A DNA stretch of 64,000 bases from Bradyrhizobium daqingense (GTDB lineage Bacteria; Pseudomonadota; Alphaproteobacteria; Rhizobiales; Xanthobacteraceae): positions 7,674,001 to 7,738,000 of the forward strand of contig NZ_CP088014.1 of assembly GCF_021044685.1 (NCBI RefSeq), in the 5' to 3' direction. The position numbers and the translations under genes were made by a program. The notes beneath the pieces were generated by a model, which worked only from the letters and a program-made list of their open reading frames with translations, searched no databases and was not told the DNA's origin. How positions within the stretch are numbered: the stretch's first letter is position 1; every line of letters begins with the position of its first letter. Below, piece by piece: positions 46,554-56,206 of this stretch.

Positions 46554-46584
46554 GTCAGCTTGTCGACAGCTGATCCTAATAGAG
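46554..46584 (+). promoter_or_regulatory. tts box (TtsI site) of effector gene 46645
   Basis: GTCAGCTTGTCGACAGCT, followed by GATCCTAATAG, matches the rhizobial tts-box pattern GTCAGCTTnTCGnnAGCT-N4-CC-N3-TA. It lies about 60 bp before the effector ATG. Confidence 0.8.
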
Positions 46585-46644
46585 TGAGACAGTGACACGA
46601 TTGGATCGGCATTGCGAGCCGACTCAAACCACCGGAGAGTCGAC

Positions 46645-47973
46645 ATGGACCCTTTTAACCGCATCAACCCACTCGACCGTGACCACGCCGCGGCACCGCA
46701 ACAGCAGCAAGCGGAGTTTGAGCCTTACTTGGATGAAGTGCCCCAGCTTGATACCTCGACAATCGCAGAGAATCCCGTTTTTCATGATCCCTACTACCCT
46801 CATCTGTCTGAAGAAGGCCTTAGACTGGCCCAGGCATTGGGACTTGAGCACCAGAGCACGGACCGTCCTCATCCCGAACACGCAGTCACCAGACGCGAGG
46901 ACGCCGCTGCGCAGCATCGCGCGCCGCAGGGTGGGCCGGAGGAACTGACTGCGCAAGGTCACGATCAGGATCCGTGGCAAGAGCCGATACGCGAAGCGAT
47001 CCTAGCATCGTCTCTCAACCGGCCAGCCCCGGGTGGTCTGGCACCGGATCCCGAAGAAGCCGTTCGTTACTTCAGCTGGAGCGGCGCCTACCGGCCGGCT
47101 GCAAACGAGCTAGCCTCGGTCGCTTCCAGCTCAGGTCACGAAGTCGTTGTGGATGAGGATTACACCGGCCAACCTACGAAGAGGCAGAGGACACTAAGCC
47201 TGGCGGAAGAAAATGCCACTGCGCGCCAGCGCACCGAGCCCGGCAATTCAACCGGTCGCGAGTTAATTGAAGACGCCGGCGCACCGCTTCTGGCCAGCAG
47301 CCGGTTCGTCCTTCCTGAGGAAGTCTACGATCAGGATCTGCTGTGGGCCATGGTGGATAACGCTCGCCCATCGTCATCTCTCGAACCAAACGAGGGTCAT
47401 CACCAAGCCCTGGACTCAGAAGCGGCCGTTGGTCCGTTCAACGCGCAGCACGGCGACCAGCACGCGTCCGCTGCGCACGAGCGCAGCAACGTCCCGCCGA
47501 GCCAGGACAGCCGACCTACCAGTTTTATCGTTCACAATGACCGTTACACGGCGCTGTTCGTGCCTGCGGGGGCGATGAGGCGAAGCACCCCACTCAATCC
47601 GCCAGGCTCAACCATTCAATTCGGATCTCGACCGGAAAACGTTCTGCCGCCCAGCCTGCAGCCAACGGATCGAACCGCCCGATCGCTTTTTGGACGGTCG
47701 ATTGAGCAAGCCGCTCCGGCGTCCTCCAGGGCTCAGAGGACGTACCCCGCGGCCCGCGAGATTTACGCTGCATCATTCTCCGTTCCCGAGACTTTTTTGC
47801 ACGGCACCCAACCCGCGCCGGACACGATGCGGGCGAAACTCGGCCAGTGGGGCCTTCTGCCGGACGAAGCGCATCCGACAAAACAATACGACATTCATGG
47901 TGAGCGCTACACCGCCCTTTTCGGACCCGGAGGCTCCGATGACCTTCGGCTCATCCATCACCCACGAATGTAG
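46645..47973 (+). CDS. Putative type III secretion effector with C-terminal GxRYTA module
   Basis: A 442-residue hydrophilic protein with no signal peptide or membrane segment. ATG 46645 (GGAGAG just upstream) is preferred over 46612. The tts box 60 bp upstream marks it as a TtsI-regulated, probably secreted nodulation outer protein. Residues 376-440 form a module (FLHGTQPAPDTMRAKLGQWG, then LLPDEAHP and DIHGERYTALFGPGG) about 46% identical to residues 49-110 of the protein at 54922. A partial copy (FIVHNDRYTALFVP) lies at 294-307. KRQR at 179-182 could be a nuclear-localisation signal (inference). No enzymatic motif is visible and I do not know a published name. Confidence 0.75.
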   Translation: MDPFNRINPLDRDHAAAPQQQQAEFEPYLDEVPQLDTSTIAENPVFHDPYYPHLSEEGLRLAQALGLEHQSTDRPHPEHAVTRREDAAAQHRAPQGGPEELTAQGHDQDPWQEPIREAILASSLNRPAPGGLAPDPEEAVRYFSWSGAYRPAANELASVASSSGHEVVVDEDYTGQPTKRQRTLSLAEENATARQRTEPGNSTGRELIEDAGAPLLASSRFVLPEEVYDQDLLWAMVDNARPSSSLEPNEGHHQALDSEAAVGPFNAQHGDQHASAAHERSNVPPSQDSRPTSFIVHNDRYTALFVPAGAMRRSTPLNPPGSTIQFGSRPENVLPPSLQPTDRTARSLFGRSIEQAAPASSRAQRTYPAAREIYAASFSVPETFLHGTQPAPDTMRAKLGQWGLLPDEAHPTKQYDIHGERYTALFGPGGSDDLRLIHHPRM

Positions 47974-48657
47974 ACGCCGAGGGACATCTCAAACGCATGG
48001 AGCCCGTCCAGATAGTTCCGGAATTGGACTTGTTATTGGACCATAGCTTGCTCCGGCTGCTCCTGCGAGGTTGGCGCGGTTCTGGGCAGCACAGATGTCC
48101 GCTGCTCGCGTCGATGACTTGCCAGCATCATCGCTTAGCAACTCCTCGTTGGGCCGAACTTCTACCTCCGTTTTCTTGCTAACTACGGCGTGATCACGTT
48201 GATTGCCTCGAGGCGGTTGTGCAGCGAAATCGGCAGTCGAGTGCCGGCCTCCCGCGCACTTTGCCTGCAATATCTGCTCCACATCCACAGTTGCCTGGGC
48301 ACGCACTGACGCATTCACCCGCGGGCGGCTCTTGAAGCTGCGATGAAGGGCTTGTCGGCGGCTTGCCGGGCCGCGAGAGCATCGAGCGCGCCGTCGCGCT
48401 GGTAACAGGTCATGATCGTGCGACACGAGCTCGCCGCTATAATCGACACGGATCTTTGCTCGGAATGCGACTGACTTGCAGCCCTCCCAGCTCACGGCCT
48501 TGTCGCTGGAGGCGATCCGCAGCAGGCGGCCCAATACGCCTGGAGAAGACATAAATTGTGATGGAGGCGCGGATAAACGAGCCTACCAATTCGTGCAGCA
48601 GATTTCGCAGCTCACGTCAGTTAGTTTGCTGGGTAGTAACTCCGGGAGACTTCTTCA
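47974..48657. other. Gene-poor stretch before the SET-domain gene
   Basis: About 680 bp with no convincing gene. A weak tts-like sequence at about 48594-48624 is discussed under rejected items. Confidence 0.3.
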
Positions 48658-49074
48658 ATGCTGATCGTCGACACAATTTTGAAGCCAGACAGGTTTGGCG
48701 GTATTGGACTTTTCTCCGCGACTCGTTTGCCCAAAGGTTCGTTGATCTGGATTCACAACCCAATCGTTGACATCACGGTGACGCCTGAACAATACGAAGC
48801 CCTAGCTCCAACATTCCAAGCGCTACTTGATAAGCATGCCTATCCAAGAGACTACAAGGCTTACGATGGTGTTATCGAGTACAATGCTGACAATGCCCGC
48901 TTCATGAACCACAGCAGCCGCCCAAACACATACCAAGACGACCGCCGAGTTTTCACAGCCCGTGACGTACAACCCGGTGAAGAACTGACCTGCAATTACT
49001 TATTTTTCGATCCACGGTGTGACGTATCGTGGAATGAAGAACCATCCATGAATCTTGATGCCCCAACGGGCTAG
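48658..49074 (+). CDS. SET-domain protein (putative protein lysine methyltransferase)
   Basis: A 138-residue stand-alone SET domain. GGIGLFSATRLPKGSLIW (14-31) is the N-terminal SET strand with the SAM-binding GxG, RFMNHSSRPN (81-90) is the NHS pseudoknot motif, and GEELTCNYLFFD (107-118) supplies the catalytic Tyr114. It lacks the pre-SET and post-SET Cys clusters of eukaryotic histone methyltransferases. CGGGAGA precedes the ATG. The gene lies 0.7 kb after a tts-box effector, in DNA otherwise free of housekeeping genes. It could be a secreted enzyme acting on host proteins or an intracellular one; secretion is unproven. Confidence 0.8.
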   Translation: MLIVDTILKPDRFGGIGLFSATRLPKGSLIWIHNPIVDITVTPEQYEALAPTFQALLDKHAYPRDYKAYDGVIEYNADNARFMNHSSRPNTYQDDRRVFTARDVQPGEELTCNYLFFDPRCDVSWNEEPSMNLDAPTG

Positions 49075-49800
49075 GCGACGGTGGATTCAAGTTCGCGGTC
49101 TGACGACTTGATCCGTTGGCGAATTACGCCGGCAAGACTTTCGGCAACTCGTTGTGGCCATCGACCGACTCGGCCAATTTTCTAGCTGCCTTACCGAGCA
49201 AGAAGATTTTGCGAGCGGAGCCTTGTTCGACAGACATCCCTTGGCGCGCAGAGCTCCTTGGCGCACCGTCGCGGGAGCGCTTTCGATGAGGTATCTCCTC
49301 GAGGCGGACTTCATTGCATCTCTAGAGCTTACCCAACGCCGGATCTCCGCGGATGTGCCCGTTCTCGCACTGACTTTTGAGTCTTGATCCTCGATATTTC
49401 CTGAGATGGCCCGGGCACCGATCCTGATATTACCTTTAGGATAGGCCGATTGTGCCGCTTGATGTCAGAGTAGCAGATGTGCTGTTACAAACGCACTTGA
49501 TGAGGGCTTATCGCGGCTCGATCTTTGCGCCTCCGATTTAGCTTCGCGCAATGCAGAGAGCATCCGTCCCATCTGGTCACGATCCTACATACTGCCATAT
49601 CAGGACCTGTTTAGATAAGAGATCAGCGACTATCGTGTGATCGATTTCGTCGGCCGAGGTCCATCCGATCTTGCCGATCAACTAGCATTACGCGCTCAAG
49701 GATGCCGCGAGGGACGAAAGCCGCAAGACAATGGGCGCGTCGATCCTAAAGCGGTCCGAGCACGACTCCTAGCTTCCTGGCGTACTCACGCTCCCAAAAA
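49075..49800. other. Gene-poor stretch before IS copy 2
   Basis: About 725 bp with no supported gene. Confidence 0.3.
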
Positions 49801-49804
49801 CTAG

Positions 49805-50636
49805 GGTCCAGACTCAATTGAGCCAATATGCGACGAGAGCGGCGAGATGAACAGCGGCCAAAAAATTACGGGCGAGCTTGTCATATCGCGTGGCGATGCG
49901 CCGGAAGTCCTTAAGCCTGCCAAAGCAGCGTTCGATGACATTTCGTCCTTTGTAGGCGCGTTTGTTGAAGCGATGGATGACGACACGGTTAGATTTATTG
50001 GGGATTACGGGCTTGGCGCCACGACGAATGATTGCGCCGCGAAGCTTGTCGCCATCATACCCTTTGTCGGCGAGGAGCACGCTCATGGGTGGCGCGAGCG
50101 CCAGGACATCGGGAGCCGCAGCGATATCGGCATCCTGGCCTGGAGTCAGATGCAGGACGACCGGCCGGCAGAGCGGATCGCTCAGCGCATGGATTTTTGT
50201 CGTGCGGCCTCCGCGCGAGCGGCCGATTGCTTGATTGTGCTCCCCCCTTTTCCGCCGGAGCCACACCGGTGAGCTTTAATCGAGGTCGAGTCGAGCGACA
50301 GTACGACGCCGTCTTCGCCAGGCTTGGCCAGCGCTTCGAAGATTGCGCACCATCGTCCTCGCTTGGCCCAGCGATTGAAGCGATTGTAGATCGTCGTGTA
50401 AGGGCCGTATTCACGTGGACAATCACGCCATCGTGCACCCGATTGCAGCATGTGAATGATGCCGCTGACGATGCGTCGGTCGTCGTCCCGATCCGGCCCC
50501 GTCAGTCCCCTCGGCAGATGCGGTTCGATACGCGCCCATTGCCTGTCGTTCAGCCAAAACAAACCAGCGCGCATTCTCTCGCCCCCGAATCAACACGTAG
50601 GCAAGAGAATCACGTGGCGCTATTTAGGTACAGACC
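49805..50636 (-). mobile_element. IS5-family insertion sequence, copy 2 (832 bp)
   Basis: Same ends (GGTCCAGACTC ... GTACAGACC), length and orientation as the copy at 24726, with CTAG at both borders (49801-49804 and 50637-50640). It differs from copy 1 at about four bases, for example changing CLRRK to WLRRK and CFCRL to CFGRL in OrfB. Confidence 0.9.
49814..50574 (-). CDS. IS5-family transposase made by programmed frameshift (copy 2)
   Basis: OrfA 50182-50574 and OrfB 49814-50266 overlap as in copy 1 and keep the Asp (VLSLDSTS), Asp (LLADKGYDGD) and Glu (NVIERCF) of the DDE triad. CFGRL here is the common form in the family, while CFCRL in copy 1 is unusual, so copy 2 may be closer to the parent. 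Confidence 0.9.
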
Positions 50637-50640
50637 CTAG

Positions 50641-51070
50641 TACGAGCTGAACTTGCAACGGCCGGCTGGTTGCCATCAGGCAGCTCGCGGAGTGAAAAGA
50701 ACACTAGGCTTGAAATCTCACGGCTCATCCAAGCTGAACCAGCTTGTGCTCACCGGGCAGACCACAAAGTTCCGGCACATGCACGTGCCTTGGACGCTAG
50801 CTCCGCAATGCAGCGAACCTCGACACTCGTTCGTCCGCCTTCCACCCAATGTAGGGAAGTTGACGCGGCACGCTCTTAGTAAGCTCCTGCAGAACAAAGG
50901 AATTGCTCCGGCACGCGGCTTGCTACGTTGAGGACGTCATCACCAATCGTCGTGCGGTGATCTTCGGAGCGGCCCCGGCTCGTTATTGGGGGCCTGGTGC
51001 TCCGACGATTTGCCGTGCGGCGATACTTAGCGAGCGCGACTACAACTCGGGAAAGTTCAGGGCAATCTTT
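50641..51070. other. Region upstream of the outer-membrane protein gene
   Basis: 430 bp without a supported gene; presumably holds the promoter of the next gene. Confidence 0.3.
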
Positions 51071-52765
51071 ATGCGATCAAGAGTTCTCTTTTTGGGGGCT
51101 GCGACCATGGCGATCGCCACAACGGGTACATCTATGGCGAACCTCGGGCGAGAAGCCCTGCCACCGTCGGTGTGGAACTGGTCCGGAGGCTACATTGGCG
51201 GGCATGTAGGCGGCGGGTACGGTCGAACCTCTTTCACCAATCCGTTCGGCCCACCGATCTACGGCGACGTCGTCGATATTCCCTCCTTCGTCGCAGGTGG
51301 CCAAATCGGCTACAATTGGCAGAACAATAGTTGGGTGTACGGCCTCGAACTGGATGCCAGCGCAGCTGTCGCGAGCGGCTCAAACACCTGCCTCGCAGCC
51401 TCAGACTTGATTGTAAGCGCAAACTGCAACGCAGCTCCGAACCTCTTTGCGACCGGGACCGGTCGCATCGGTTACGCCTTCGGCTCGCTCGGGCAAACGC
51501 TTGCCTATCTCAAGGCAGGTGCAGCCTGGCAAAATAATCGAGGCGATATCGTCAACAACTTTGAAGGGGGCGACCTGCCACAGGAGAAAACCCATTTCGA
51601 CTATGGCCAAGTTGGTGGCGTCATCGGGCTCGGTGTGGAGCAAGCCCTTACGCCTTCATGGTCGGTGAACGTCGAGTATGACTATCTGCATTTTGGCGGG
51701 CCGAGCGTCGCGACCGCTTCGACCGCGAAGTTATCTCCGTCTACGATTTTGCCGGCGAGCACGACCAGCCTGTCCAGCAACTATCACATTGGGAAAATTG
51801 GTCTGAACTACCACTTTGGTGCGGACCCAGAAGCCGCACCAAAGTCCGATTCGCCGCTGCATGCGAGATCAGCCGGCAGCGTACCACCCATTCCCTACAC
51901 GTCCGGTTGGTCGTTCGAAGGGGGCTCGCGGCTCTGGCTGAGCCGGGGAAGATTCCAGTGGGATCAAAGCGCAGTCCCGTATGGCTGGCCTGAAGACCCC
52001 AGCATACTGATTTCCAGGCTCACTTATCATGCACTGGACGGACTTTCGGGGGAGGTATTCGGCCGTGTCGACAGTCCCTGGGGAGTGTTCTTGAAGAGTA
52101 GCCTTGGTATCGGGTTCTTCAACAAAGGGAAATCGAACGATGAAGATTGGCTGCCCCACGAGGGATACCCCTACCTAAATACTCGTTCAGGTGAGTCAAA
52201 CGGGCGATTTGCATATTACACGGCCGACGCCGGTTACGATGTCCTGCGCAGTACGAACTACAAGATCGGCGGATTTATAGGCTGGGCCTATTACAGCCAG
52301 AGCTCAGACTCGAGGGGTTGCGTTCCGCTCACAAATCCGCAGGACTTTTGTCGTATCAAGCCGAGCGACGATAGGATCGTTGGCAGCCAAGATACTCAAT
52401 GGAATGCGCCTCGAATCGGCTTGAGCGCCGAAACTATGCTGACCGAGCGCTGGCGCCTGAATGCGGACATCGCTTACCTGCCCTGGACCGACTTCAAGGG
52501 CCGCGATAATCATCTCTTGCGCAAAAAGACCACCTTTAGTGAGCAACACGGCAATGGTGGCGGCGGCGTCCAGGTTGAAGGCCTTCTGTCCTACTTTGTC
52601 ACCAACAATATCAGCCTAGGCGTTGGAGGCCGCTATTGGGCCATGTGGACGAAAAAGGAAGCGGACTCCGCGGACTGCGGAAACGGCTGCGGCTCGCTAG
52701 GATTTGCGAACTACAGCATGGAACGGTGGGGTACGTTCTTCCAGGCGTCTTACAAGCTCAACTAA
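51071..52765 (+). CDS. Outer-membrane protein with two beta-barrel domains
   Basis: The chosen ATG (51071) gives 564 residues beginning with a signal peptide (MRSRVLFLGAATMAIATTG, cleaved near MAN). Residues ~35-270 are an Omp25/Omp31-like barrel (WSGGYIGGHVGGGYG, FVAGGQIGYNWQNNSWVYGLE, ending IGKIGLNYHFG). After a linker, residues ~300-564 form a second barrel-like domain (FEGGSRLWLSRGRFQWDQS, WRLNADIAYLPWTDF, then GVGGRYWAMW and FFQASYKLN). Alternating aromatic strands and a C-terminal aromatic/Asn end support outer-membrane insertion. Two fused barrels are unusual; the second resembles omptin-like barrels only loosely. Confidence 0.75.
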   Translation: MRSRVLFLGAATMAIATTGTSMANLGREALPPSVWNWSGGYIGGHVGGGYGRTSFTNPFGPPIYGDVVDIPSFVAGGQIGYNWQNNSWVYGLELDASAAVASGSNTCLAASDLIVSANCNAAPNLFATGTGRIGYAFGSLGQTLAYLKAGAAWQNNRGDIVNNFEGGDLPQEKTHFDYGQVGGVIGLGVEQALTPSWSVNVEYDYLHFGGPSVATASTAKLSPSTILPASTTSLSSNYHIGKIGLNYHFGADPEAAPKSDSPLHARSAGSVPPIPYTSGWSFEGGSRLWLSRGRFQWDQSAVPYGWPEDPSILISRLTYHALDGLSGEVFGRVDSPWGVFLKSSLGIGFFNKGKSNDEDWLPHEGYPYLNTRSGESNGRFAYYTADAGYDVLRSTNYKIGGFIGWAYYSQSSDSRGCVPLTNPQDFCRIKPSDDRIVGSQDTQWNAPRIGLSAETMLTERWRLNADIAYLPWTDFKGRDNHLLRKKTTFSEQHGNGGGGVQVEGLLSYFVTNNISLGVGGRYWAMWTKKEADSADCGNGCGSLGFANYSMERWGTFFQASYKLN

Positions 52766-52834
52766 GGGCTTCACTGTTACGAGGCTCCAAACTGCAGATG
52801 CTTAGGGGCCGTTCTGAAGTTCGCTGATGGCCCC

Positions 52835-52865
52835 AGTCCTCGGCGCCCATTCGCCGCCGAGGACT
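52835..52865 (+). terminator. Strong hairpin after the outer-membrane protein gene
   Basis: AGTCCTCGGCG and CGCCGAGGACT form a perfect 11-bp stem with a 9-nt loop, 70 bp after the stop codon. There is no T tract, so it is a likely but not classical terminator. Confidence 0.5.
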
Positions 52866-54486
52866 ATGTCGCGATCACGCCTGTACACCGGCTTGCTTCG
52901 ATTGCAAACCGCCCGCATGGACAAGGCGAGCGCAACTCCGCTCGCGAACCGGAGCTCGTTTCTGGTGATAAGAGCTCGATCCGTTGACCCGGAATTCGCT
53001 CCAAAGCCGATTCCGCGCACCATTGCGAAGGCGCCGACCGACCGGGAAGCCGCGGCCGTTGTCTCATCGCGCGGCGGCCGGAGGCGGGCGCAAAGTGCCT
53101 GGCGAAAGATCAACGGCTTATTCACCGAGGGGAGAGTTGAACGGCTGGCGGTCTGCAACGGACGAGCCGCTCACAGAGGAATTCAAGCCGTGGGTACACA
53201 GCGTCGGTGAGGTTCTGCGCGAGGATCCATCCAGCGCAACGACTCGGGCAGTATTGCTTGGCGAGCTACCCGCCCTTGCATCGCCACGCGAACTCACGCG
53301 GGTCATTTCCTTTCATGTAACAGCAGAAGATCACCAGATGGAATGCGAGCCGCGCGTCCTTGCCCCCGATCACCAGACGTGACCAAGGATTCCAGACCGT
53401 CCTGATTCCTACACTCCCCGCTATGGCCCGGTCGTCTGCCCCTGCTGGGACCTTCATGAGCAGCATCATCCGACATCAAATTCAGCTTACTGATCGTGTG
53501 AAGGGCGAGCGCAAGTTCAGTTTTTGCAATCTGCTCATCGTATTTGCCTGCACTTTGGTGCCACCCCCACGGGCAGATCCTCGGCGCTAGAAGTGAATGC
53601 GGCCCAATTGGCTGGGGGAGACTAAAGGCAATCGGCATTCGGCCACTTTTCCTCGCCAGCCAAACACGTAACCGGCGGCAGGGCGCCGAGCCCGTATGGA
53701 AGGCGCGCCCCCACGATTCCTAAATTCCGCAGCGGGATCTCTCCTGGGCAATCCTGACCGCGGCGAGCCCCAACATCACGTCGCCGGTGAACCCGAAATG
53801 GAGACGATAGAGCCACCAGATTGCGCAGCACCGGTCAAGATGGGACAAGGCTAGCCCGCGCCTAATTGCTGCGAGCATCCGCGCCATGGGCTTCATTCCG
53901 TGGATCATGTGGAAGCCTCGGCGTCTCGGGGCCGGCGCTCGCCATTCAATGACTTTCCGGGCGGTGGCGGCTCGCTGTCCGGCGCGTGCACCTGCAATAG
54001 ATTGGGAGCTGAGATTGATGTTCGCCATGACGTTCTTTTCCGGTTTTTGAGGCTGGTTGCACACGCCTATGTGCATGCGATCTTGCGTGACTCTACGGTG
54101 GAGCTACTGCTTGCAGAACGCCCAGATTTGGTAGTGTTAAATTGACACGATTTCCTCGACAAATACGCTCACGCAATCCCACTGCTACGCAAAGCGACTG
54201 CGCCACTTGCGACGGTCCTTGCGGCTAGGCGATCTTTGCTGCCACCTCCTTGAGAATACCTTCGCGTCCGCCAAGACAATCCAGCCTCGCACTTGCAGGG
54301 CCTCCGCCGTTTCCAAGCAAGTGCTCAACGGGCACCGGTTTCTGCCCAATTTGCCGAACCCAGCCGACATCGAGCGCTGGCTTGCGGCCGAGCCCCGTTT
54401 GCCCTGGTAATTCTCGGTCACCTCGCGAAGCACCGCCCCGAGCAGTTCGGCCGCGGCACACCGTCGTGCAGCGCTCACGGGGATCC
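52866..54486. other. Gene-poor region
   Basis: About 1.6 kb with only doubtful frames. The least poor is a minus-strand frame starting MANINLSSQSIAG (54028 to 53720), which has no known domain. A small palindrome GTGTtAAaTTgACAC lies at 54134-54148. Confidence 0.3.
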
Positions 54487-54677
54487 CTCAGACGCAAAGC
54501 AGCCGAGAAGACGATCATCCCGCGCACGGCTAACAGTGCGGCGCTGGCCGGTGATCCCGGGACCGGGGCGCGGCGGCGTGCCTTGGGCACTCCGCGACGC
54601 ACCCCGGTTCTTCCGATCCCGCGCGCAATGGTGCAACCTCGGACTGGCCCACAGCCGGAGCTGTATCGGTCAAGCGC
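54487..54677. repeat. Diverged ~190-bp duplicated segment, copy A
   Basis: The sequence from CTCAGACGCAAAGCAGCC through ACGATCATCCCGCGCACGGC to CAGCCGGAGCT recurs at 56021-56206 with roughly three quarters of positions identical and small indels. Neither copy has an intact reading frame I can identify. Confidence 0.6.
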
Positions 54678-54921
54678 CAGCAACATCCTCGAGTGAAGCA
54701 ACACGGCGACAATATTGCCGGCCGGATGACAGGTCGGCACCACGCAGACGAATGGCCAGGATGACCGTGCATCTCGAGCGCTGCCAGCGGGCCCGATGAT
54801 GCGTACCCGCTGGCGGCTCGAACAATCCACTGCTAAGCGATGAACCGTCTATCCAGGTAAGGACAACCAAAGTGACCGCACGACTCAGACCCAGCGCGAT
54901 CGGCTCACCGTCAAGTTGGTC

Positions 54922-55497
54922 TCATACCCGCGTAAGCTTAACGAATCCTCCTTCGGCTAGTTCGGCTTTGTAGGCCCGTCCGTTAAGATGGATGGTCGTG
55001 GGGCTATTGGCGGTCGGCATGAAACCTTCTTCGCGCAGCTTGTCTATGAGGGCAGGTGTGGCCCATTGCTGTGGTAGCGGCCTTCCATAGCGTCGGTTCT
55101 CCGCGAAGAAGGCTCCGAAGTCCGGTACCCCCGCCCGGCCGGCCCCAAGCACTTGGTCTTCCGCAGGGTTATGAACAAGAAGAACGCGATTACACTCATC
55201 CAAACCGGCCGTGTAGCGGTGACCCTGGATTTCATAGGTCATTGTCGGCTGGTCCGAGTCCGGCAAGAGACCCCGGTGGAACAGCCTATCGACCATCGAG
55301 TCAGGGGCGATTTGCGAACCGTGTGAAAATCTCTGGGGAGCGGCGAAGGAGACATCTACCGCTTCCTCAGGTGCGGCAGACGATGATGGTCCAGCTTCAT
55401 TCATGATCTCGCTGAACAAATCATGATCTTCCTGTGTCCAGACGTGCGCTGTCGGTGATTCTGGTGAACGGGCATTATCGATCGGGCTTGGAGCCAT
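54922..55497 (-). CDS. Putative type III secretion effector with two GxRYTA modules
   Basis: A 191-residue hydrophilic protein. ATG 55497 follows AAGGAGG and begins MAPSPIDNARSPESP; the frame to 55683 is only upstream read-through. A tts box lies 120-150 bp upstream. Residues 49-110 (FSHGSQIAPDSMVDRLFHRG, LLPDSDQP, EIQGHRYTAGL) match the C-terminal module of the effector-like protein at 46645. Residues 147-190 (ATPALIDKLREEGFMPTANS, then HLNGRAYKAEL) form a second, more diverged copy. There is no signal peptide, membrane helix or catalytic motif. Function unknown; secretion inferred from the tts box. Confidence 0.75.
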   Translation of the reverse strand: MAPSPIDNARSPESPTAHVWTQEDHDLFSEIMNEAGPSSSAAPEEAVDVSFAAPQRFSHGSQIAPDSMVDRLFHRGLLPDSDQPTMTYEIQGHRYTAGLDECNRVLLVHNPAEDQVLGAGRAGVPDFGAFFAENRRYGRPLPQQWATPALIDKLREEGFMPTANSPTTIHLNGRAYKAELAEGGFVKLTRV

Positions 55498-55617
55498 AAA
55501 GCCCTCCTTTTTGTTAAGAGACCAAAGGCCTCTAGAATATCTCCCAGAGGGAATGAGCTGAAGTTCGTCACGAATTCCGGCATGGGCAGCTTCGTCATCA
55601 AGAGGCCAAGTTCGAGT

Positions 55618-55647
55618 GTTAGAGAGGCTGGCTTTCGAGAAGCTGAC
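55618..55647 (-). promoter_or_regulatory. tts box of effector gene 55497
   Basis: On the minus strand GTCAGCTTCTCGAAAGCC, followed by AGCCTCTCTA, fits the tts-box pattern. It ends about 120 bp before the ATG at 55497. Confidence 0.8.
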
Positions 55648-56020
55648 AAAGGTCGAAGAAGAAAGACAAACTCGCGGCTGCATCTACCACGTCTGATGCG
55701 ATCATCTCCGATCCTGAACTCATTCCACCTCAACTCGCGGTCGGCGCGCAGCTCTGCGTCCTGCATCGTTTCATCTGACGGAAAGCTCGTTAGGAGGTCA
55801 GGCGACGCTGACCGTAGCCAGCCCCAGTCCCATACCGAACATGTGCATTTCGATCTCTGTCCGCGACCAGTTGTTCTGGCCTGCACTTGAGCCTATGCTT
55901 GGTCCGATAAGCAGAATGACCGCGATAGCCGGGCCAACGCGAGAACAGACGAGAGCGCGATCTGAGAGTCCGGCAAGAGCGGAGCGATCTGTTCACCTGA
56001 TTAAATGAAGAAAGAAATCG

Positions 56021-56206
56021 CTCAGACGCAAAGCAGCCCAGACGATCATCCCGCGCACGGCTAAAGGTGCGGCGCTGGCCGATGATCTCGGGACTGCGGC
56101 TGCCGCTGCGTTTAATGCGCACTCCGCGATGTCCCCAGTGCGTCCGATCCTGCGCGCCATGATGCAACGTCGGACAGGCCGTCAGCCGGAGCTACATCGG
56201 CCAAGC
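56021..56206. repeat. Diverged ~190-bp duplicated segment, copy B
   Basis: Partner of 54487-54677; it begins CTCAGACGCAAAGCAGCC and ends near CAGCCGGAGCTACATCGG. The two copies flank the effector at 54922-55647 in the same orientation. Confidence 0.6.

Noticed and set aside
48594..48624. Possible tts box before the SET-domain gene (GCAGCAGATTTCGCAGCT region)
   Set aside because: Matches only with an indel in the first half site; too weak to claim TtsI control.
53720..54028. Minus-strand frame starting MANINLSSQSIAG
   Set aside because: A weak Shine-Dalgarno is possible, but there is no recognisable domain, and low-complexity Arg/Ala content suggests a chance frame; mentioned in the gap entry only.
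54134..54148. Palindrome GTGTtAAaTTgACAC
   Set aside because: Single occurrence, no firm gene beside it; could be chance.
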